From a virus: 51,539 bases of DNA. Numbering within the stretch: the first letter of the stretch is position 1; each line of letters opens with the position of its first letter. Shown one piece after another: positions 47,029 to 51,539 of this stretch. The notes under the pieces are model-generated. The model was not told the DNA's origin. It saw only the letters and a program-made list of their open reading frames with translations, and did not search any database. A program made the position numbers and the translations under genes. The DNA lies in IMG/VR virus record IMGVR_UViG_3300009413_000010, positions 1 through 51,539 of that record, one strand, 5' to 3'.

Positions 47029-48651
47029 TTAATTTCTTTTTATTGCTTCAGCAATTTTCTTCCTTTGGGAATCCCCAACACTTCCTTCTTTAAAATTGCT
47101 ATGTCCCTGCTTTTTAGCTTGGGAAGTAGCTATCGCAAACGGATTATTCTCCGCTTTAAATAAATCCATATAGTTTAGAAATTGTTTAGTTATACTTATC
47201 TCTGGTGAATACCATGGATGATCAGATTCTGCTGCAGCCTTTCTAGCCTTAGCTGCTGCAGACTTATGATAATCAGGAGAGTCTTCATCTAACTTATCTC
47301 CTAGTTCTTGACCAGCTTCATTAACTGTCCATGGAGGTTTATGATTTATTGGTATTCCCCAATCATTAGTTTCCACTTCTACAACAGGTGTATACCTCAT
47401 TCCTTCAAGGGGTTGCTCCGAAGGAAAACCATATTCTCTTAGTAGTTGATGATGTTCCGCATCTCGTGCAGCATAGTTATGTAAGGTATTGAAAGATTTG
47501 CCATTATTCAAGGGGTCTTTATCTGCTTTAGCTAATATATCTGTAAAGACAGATATAGTATCATGACCAACTACAATACATGCACAATCCTCAGATTTTT
47601 GTAATTCCTGCCATTTACCAAATGATTTAATAAAATCTATGTTTCCTTTTTTATTTTCCATAAGTACTATCTCCAATACATTAAGTTTATTTCCTACGCT
47701 AGATGTTGGATCACCTCCTTCAGAAGATAAATTAGGACTATACAATTTACACCAATCCTCAGAATGTATATCACCCATGACCAATTCACACGTTCCAACC
47801 TCATCCTCAGCGGTTCGTATAAAATACTGACATGATTCACATTTAATACCAACCTCTAATTCTGGTGGAGTGGCTTGTCGTAATCCTGCTTCTACGGGAC
47901 TGAGTTGACCATCACGTTTCTCCAGTTTAATCAAACAACTTCCATCAATACAAGAACCTTGTGGTGTAGACAGACTCTTTAATAAGTCAAACCCAGCCCC
48001 CTGATTGACTCCCTTTTCACATACAGTTACTTCTGCAAGTTCCATTTCATCTACTTGCATATAAGGCATTAAGCCTTTCTGCATGTTTTGAGTCTTAGTG
48101 GCTGATCCAGCAATAGAATAACTTTTAAGCTTACCGTCATTTATTTGATCTATAACTCTTTGCGCTATACGAGTGTCATCTCTGATTTCACAAATAAAAT
48201 ATAGTCCTTTATCGTCTACACCAGACTTAAAAATCTGTCCACCTTTACTTATATAAGCTGGTAATGCCCAACCTACTTGAACATCACTATGGAGTACCAT
48301 AGCATTACGAGTACGAAAGTTAGCCATATAGCGTTTAAAGGCCCGTTCCAAAGCATCGGTTGTTATCATATGACCTTCTCTATCAATTAATTCTACAGAG
48401 GCTGGGCCACCGATAACTAATGGTTCAGAAATATTAAATTCTTGAGCAGCTTCTGTATATTCAGGAGCATCGGGAAAGGCACGAGAGAGTGTTAAAACCT
48501 CAGCTTTAGAAGCTATTCCAGCTTTCCACAATTTTTGATATTCCTCTAATGCACCTTGAATATCCTCAACAGTAGTTCTACCGTTTTGAGCTTTTTCTAA
48601 TAGCATTATTTCAGCATCATCTGATGCCCATGAATAGAGATCAATACTCAT
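47029..48651 (-). CDS. XkdF-like prohead protease with C-terminal extension (540 aa)
   Basis: Residues ~75-225 match the XkdF-type prohead protease fold: VELIDREGHMITTDALERAF, H121 in VLHSDVQVGW, S179 in KSYSIAG and the acidic MELAEVTVCEKGVN. H and S are the catalytic residues. Residues ~270-305 carry CESC, then C288 and C301 (WCKLYSP), a Cys cluster common in unnamed phage proteins. The last ~60 residues contain NPFAIATSQAKKQG. It lies downstream of the capsid gene, the reverse of the usual order. Confidence 0.75.
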   Translation of the reverse strand: MSIDLYSWASDDAEIMLLEKAQNGRTTVEDIQGALEEYQKLWKAGIASKAEVLTLSRAFPDAPEYTEAAQEFNISEPLVIGGPASVELIDREGHMITTDALERAFKRYMANFRTRNAMVLHSDVQVGWALPAYISKGGQIFKSGVDDKGLYFICEIRDDTRIAQRVIDQINDGKLKSYSIAGSATKTQNMQKGLMPYMQVDEMELAEVTVCEKGVNQGAGFDLLKSLSTPQGSCIDGSCLIKLEKRDGQLSPVEAGLRQATPPELEVGIKCESCQYFIRTAEDEVGTCELVMGDIHSEDWCKLYSPNLSSEGGDPTSSVGNKLNVLEIVLMENKKGNIDFIKSFGKWQELQKSEDCACIVVGHDTISVFTDILAKADKDPLNNGKSFNTLHNYAARDAEHHQLLREYGFPSEQPLEGMRYTPVVEVETNDWGIPINHKPPWTVNEAGQELGDKLDEDSPDYHKSAAAKARKAAAESDHPWYSPEISITKQFLNYMDLFKAENNPFAIATSQAKKQGHSNFKEGSVGDSQRKKIAEAIKRN

Positions 48652-48663
48652 TATATTCTCTTC

Positions 48664-49590
48664 CTAGGCGTAATGAGTTCCCCAAACAACTCCGCTAACT
48701 GTTGGAGTATTTTGGGCAGCTATTACGGTAATCTTATTAGTAAATCCTAAAGGCCAATTTGTATCTAACGTACCACCACCCAATATTGGTATGCCAGTAG
48801 TAGAAGTAGCTATTGTATCAAAAGCTACATAGACGATATCAGCCGCAGTTCCTGATTCATTCTTTAAGAATATTCCTTTAATAAGAGCTAATCCCGGTTT
48901 CTTAATTGACGTAGAAGCGTTAGCTGTTCCTGTCCACTCATAATTAATTCCGTTATCACCATCTATATAAGTAGAAACTGCTGTAGTATCTTCTCTGACC
49001 TCAAACATAATCTTATCTACATAAAAATTTATATTATGTTGAGCAGTAGTAGTTATAGATAATCTATAGGCCGCGGCTGCAGTACTGCCAGCAACTGTAT
49101 ATTGTGCTGTTAATCGTCTCCAAGAAGTTGCTAAACTATCTGTTCCTGATGTTGCAAGAACTGTACCTGACGAATCCATTAGTTCAAGAGTCACTGCTCC
49201 TGAAGCTGATGCGCCTCGATGTTCGACCTGAACTGTTAGATGTTGAGGATTAATATTGAAAGGTATTAAAGGAGAGTCCCAATAAACTCCTTCATCGGCG
49301 TCGGAGTTCGCTGGGTTCACAAGTAAAGAAGCTGTTCCTAATGAAGCTTGCCCAGTATCTCTGGATATCGCTGAACCAGTTGCCGTGAACATAGTAACAT
49401 CTGCAGCCTCAACTCTAGGATTTGTTACCCAGTTAGTAGCGGTTTCTCCTCTAGATACAGTAAATAAGGTAGATACTGTAGTTGAAGTAGCTGCTCTAAA
49501 CGGTGAGTATCTTGTATATGGATGGACAGATTGCCTAGTAGAAAAGTCTATTTCCCAACCCCTCGCATCGGTATGTCGTTCATTTGCCAT
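48664..49590 (-). CDS. virion surface protein with jelly-roll-like domain (308 aa)
   Basis: Thr/Ser/Ala-rich beta protein. Residues ~40-205 look like a carbohydrate-binding jelly roll (TNWVTNPRVEAADVTM; later NFYVDKIMFEV). The C-terminal 100 residues (IKGIFLKNESGTAADIVYVA) resemble head decoration modules. It sits between the protease and the membrane-protein genes. A head fibre or decoration role is likely. Confidence 0.6.
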   Translation of the reverse strand: MANERHTDARGWEIDFSTRQSVHPYTRYSPFRAATSTTVSTLFTVSRGETATNWVTNPRVEAADVTMFTATGSAISRDTGQASLGTASLLVNPANSDADEGVYWDSPLIPFNINPQHLTVQVEHRGASASGAVTLELMDSSGTVLATSGTDSLATSWRRLTAQYTVAGSTAAAAYRLSITTTAQHNINFYVDKIMFEVREDTTAVSTYIDGDNGINYEWTGTANASTSIKKPGLALIKGIFLKNESGTAADIVYVAFDTIATSTTGIPILGGGTLDTNWPLGFTNKITVIAAQNTPTVSGVVWGTHYA

Positions 49591-49593
49591 AAA

Positions 49594-49866
49594 TTACACT
49601 CCCCATCTTAATCGTATTATTCCTAATATCGCTCCTAAAACTACTGTAGCATGAGCGAAAAGAATTCCTGCAAATATTGCTACAGCTTTAGCGCCATACA
49701 TCTTGTTTCTCCATGACCTTAAATCGTCTAGCTCATCATTAACCTTATCTAAACTTCTACATAACGTTTCATTTAAAGTACTTTGCGTTGAAATATAAGT
49801 GTCTAATCGTTCCATATAAACTGCTAAATCTATAGAAAGAGACTCTTGTTGTTTTCTAGAGGCCAT
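49594..49866 (-). CDS. XhlA-like membrane protein (90 aa)
   Basis: A coiled-coil N-terminal half (YISTQSTLNETLCRSLDKV) followed by one C-terminal membrane span (VAIFAGILFAHATVVLGAIL). This layout is that of XhlA/haemolysin-type phage membrane proteins that work with holins. AGGAAGGTGTGTATTT precedes the ATG. The family call is tentative. Confidence 0.55.
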   Translation of the reverse strand: MASRKQQESLSIDLAVYMERLDTYISTQSTLNETLCRSLDKVNDELDDLRSWRNKMYGAKAVAIFAGILFAHATVVLGAILGIIRLRWGV

Positions 49867-49921
49867 AAATACACACCTTCCTCTAAATTTACATTATATA
49901 AACCTCGTTTCCATCATTAAA

Positions 49922-49953
49922 AGGTAGCCACCCCTATCTGAAAATGGCTACCT
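49922..49953 (-). terminator. terminator after the decoration gene
   Basis: AGGTAGCCA and TGGCTACCT form a perfect nine-bp stem seven bases after the stop at 49960; the minus strand continues TTTTAATG. Confidence 0.65.
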
Positions 49954-49959
49954 AATGAC

Positions 49960-50595
49960 TTAAGACCCATAAAGTTTAATGATAAATTTACCAGCCGTAT
50001 AAGTTGCATTTGTAGACCCACCAGAGGCGGCTAGATACAAATACTCGTTAGCAGCGGGAACAGCAGTAATTCCTTTAGGAGCTAGAATGCCTGTCCAATC
50101 TACCGCAGTAGCCAACAAAGCTGTTTCGGTCAAACCAGTGACAAGTGCTTCCTCCGTACCAGTAGCTTCGGTAGCAGAAAACAAATCAATATCAGGCTCC
50201 CCACCTGCTGGGGTTTCCACACATTGCATATAGCCGTGAGTAATGGTGCCATTCTTAGCAGCGGTAATCTGTCCAATATGACAGTTTGCCGTTGCTGCTA
50301 CACCAATAATATCACCGTCAGCATCACCTGAGTTTAGACCTGTTAAATCTATAATAATAGTTGTTTCGATGACATCCCCCATTCGCAAGACGGAACCTTT
50401 ACAAACAGTACCAGACCCAGTAGAAATACCAGTACCCGGAATCATATTTTTGACACTGAAAGCAGTTTCGTCCGTACTACCAAAAAGAAAGGTTTCATCA
50501 TCGGCCAAATAATTCCAATCGTAACCGTATGAAGATCGTGCAATAACTTTAGTATCGCCCGTTACATCGGCCATATTAAATGTATGCTTTGCCAT
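49960..50595 (-). CDS. head decoration / auxiliary capsid protein (211 aa)
   Basis: GGAGGATAACAAT precedes the ATG at 50595 (MAKHTFNMADVTGD); the upstream ATG at 50610 lies in the ribosome site. Beta-rich with glycine loops and few charges. It follows the capsid gene directly with terminators on both sides, as for abundant decoration proteins. The exact family is not recognised. Confidence 0.65.
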   Translation of the reverse strand: MAKHTFNMADVTGDTKVIARSSYGYDWNYLADDETFLFGSTDETAFSVKNMIPGTGISTGSGTVCKGSVLRMGDVIETTIIIDLTGLNSGDADGDIIGVAATANCHIGQITAAKNGTITHGYMQCVETPAGGEPDIDLFSATEATGTEEALVTGLTETALLATAVDWTGILAPKGITAVPAANEYLYLAASGGSTNATYTAGKFIIKLYGS

Positions 50596-50633
50596 ATTGT
50601 TATCCTCCATTACAAAAATTATTAAAGGTATTA

Positions 50634-50661
50634 GGGGCGTAAGATTTATAGCTTACGCCCC
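50634..50661 (-). terminator. terminator/attenuator after the capsid gene
   Basis: GGGGCGTAAG and CTTACGCCCC form a perfect ten-bp stem with an eight-base loop, 18 bases after the capsid stop. It likely reduces read-through so the capsid mRNA is most abundant. Confidence 0.7.
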
Positions 50662-50678
50662 ATTATACCTAGAGTCTA

Positions 50679-51539
50679 TTAAGTGTTCAAGTCTGCAATC
50701 TTAGCTTGAACAAAGATGTTCTTGCATCGCATTTCTGCCATGGTATATAGCAAACCACGAACCACTAGCGCATTGGCTGCGAAGTAGTCACGGTTCTCAA
50801 CATACTGAGTAGGTTGAGCAACTGCAATTTCAAGATAGTCTGTATCTAAAACATAGACGTTACTTCCCAACACCGCATCCGCAGTCGAAACCGACTTCGG
50901 CACATCAGCATCTGGAAGAATTGGAATTCCCTGATACGTAGCTAACACAAGACCAGTTCGAGTGCCGGGGAAAGTTCGCTCTGAACCGATACCTACCTGA
51001 TACTCCTCCTGTCCCATGTACCTCTGGTTAGAGTTCAAAAGCCTCTCTAGCTTAAAGTACTGGTCATGCCCAAGAAGAATCAGTTTCGGCTCTCCACCAT
51101 TCTCCCTAATCTTCTGAATAGCTGTGTCAAGTAGGTTTAGAGACAAGTCTCGTCCCGTACCTGAGTTATATGAAACACTAGCACCAGCATTCCAATCACC
51201 CGCCGTCCTGCCAGCCTGAGTTAAGTCATAAGCCCTAACGTTGGCCCCACCAGAACCACCACCCACAACCGCTCCGTCTTCCATAACGATGTCATCAATG
51301 GAAGTTAGGCCAGCCCGACTGTAGATGAATGCTACGTCACCATCGGCATAGGCAGTACCGCTAGCAACAGTTACTACACCAGTAGAAGTGTTAACTGCGG
51401 AAACAGCAGAACCAGAAGTCCTGTCGAATCCAGTACCAACGTTATTCATTCCAACTGCATCACCGATTTTAAAATGTTTTGCAATAGCTGCTGGAACGGT
51501 AAACGTTGTCGATGCACCAGCAGATACTAGATATGCGGA
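50679..51539 (-). CDS. major capsid protein, HK97 fold (5' end outside window)
   Basis: The frame is open to the window's right edge (286 codons visible, start missing). EPKLILLGHDQYFKLERLL, TYQGIPILPDADVP and VAQPTQYVENRDYFA are typical of the C-terminal half of HK97-fold capsid proteins in environmental siphophages. An N-terminal insertion with AVVGGGSGGANVRAYDL is Gly-rich. Followed by a strong terminator-like hairpin and the decoration gene. Confidence 0.82.
   Translation of the reverse strand, partial: SAYLVSAGASTTFTVPAAIAKHFKIGDAVGMNNVGTGFDRTSGSAVSAVNTSTGVVTVASGTAYADGDVAFIYSRAGLTSIDDIVMEDGAVVGGGSGGANVRAYDLTQAGRTAGDWNAGASVSYNSGTGRDLSLNLLDTAIQKIRENGGEPKLILLGHDQYFKLERLLNSNQRYMGQEEYQVGIGSERTFPGTRTGLVLATYQGIPILPDADVPKSVSTADAVLGSNVYVLDTDYLEIAVAQPTQYVENRDYFAANALVVRGLLYTMAEMRCKNIFVQAKIADLNT

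Noticed and set aside
1-51539. Prophage or host chromosome segment
   Set aside because: No integrase, attachment site or cellular genes were seen; all recognised genes are phage structural, early or auxiliary.

Overview
The window is part of the genome of a tailed double-stranded DNA phage with a siphovirus-type tail. It is AT-rich, densely packed with short genes, and lacks any cellular gene block, rRNA or insertion sequence. Shine-Dalgarno sites (AGGAG/GGAGG) and TTGACA/TATAAT-type promoters point to a bacterial host. A 7Fe ferredoxin of the FdxA type, a small metallohydrolase and a 204-aa protein all look most like genes of Actinobacteria and their phages. An actinobacterial, probably aquatic, host is therefore my best guess, but this is inference. 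No terminase, portal, integrase, lysin or polymerase was recognised here, so those must lie outside the window.

Layout. Positions 1-24,449 are a late block read leftwards: a giant hydrophilic protein (2,443 aa), coiled-coil and unknown proteins, a long fibre, a head-tail adaptor, a tail terminator candidate, the tail tube protein, two tail-assembly chaperone frames joined by a probable -1 frameshift, the tape measure, a distal tail protein, and a tail-tip/fibre protein cut by the window edge. Positions 24,450-26,271 are a 1.8-kb non-coding divergent region with an AT-rich TTAGTTA tract and a tandem array of about five diverged ~275-bp units. Positions 26,272-28,816 hold small rightward genes. 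Positions 29,057-43,370 hold about forty small leftward early genes, including a DUF932 protein, a Mom-like GNAT protein, a DUF1281-like protein and a tRNA-Leu(UAA). Positions 43,484-45,526 are a rightward cluster (HNH endonuclease, a 77-aa protein, a trypsin-like protease, a metallopeptidase). Positions 45,523-51,539 run leftwards again: major capsid protein (cut by the window edge), decoration protein, a membrane protein, a virion surface protein, an XkdF-like prohead protease, then small accessory genes (a Cys-rich protein, ferredoxin, SET-domain protein).

Regulation is unusually legible. About eleven leftward promoters share TTGACA, a 17-18 nt spacer, TAAACT or TATACT, and a conserved start of the transcript containing AAGTCGAAAAA. 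A second class, GTATAATATA without a -35 box, sits before late genes. Between 27.2 and 29.6 kb a cassette of palindromic site, TTCC-rich tract and second palindromic site is repeated four times. A 21-nt hairpin with one bulged base recurs five times after stop codons, with one compensated base-pair change. A ~490-nt untranslated leader at 35.9-36.4 kb folds into at least one three-way junction. Together these suggest a phage with many individually controlled early operons and several structured RNAs; the array, the cassettes, the hairpin family and the long leader are the least explained parts.
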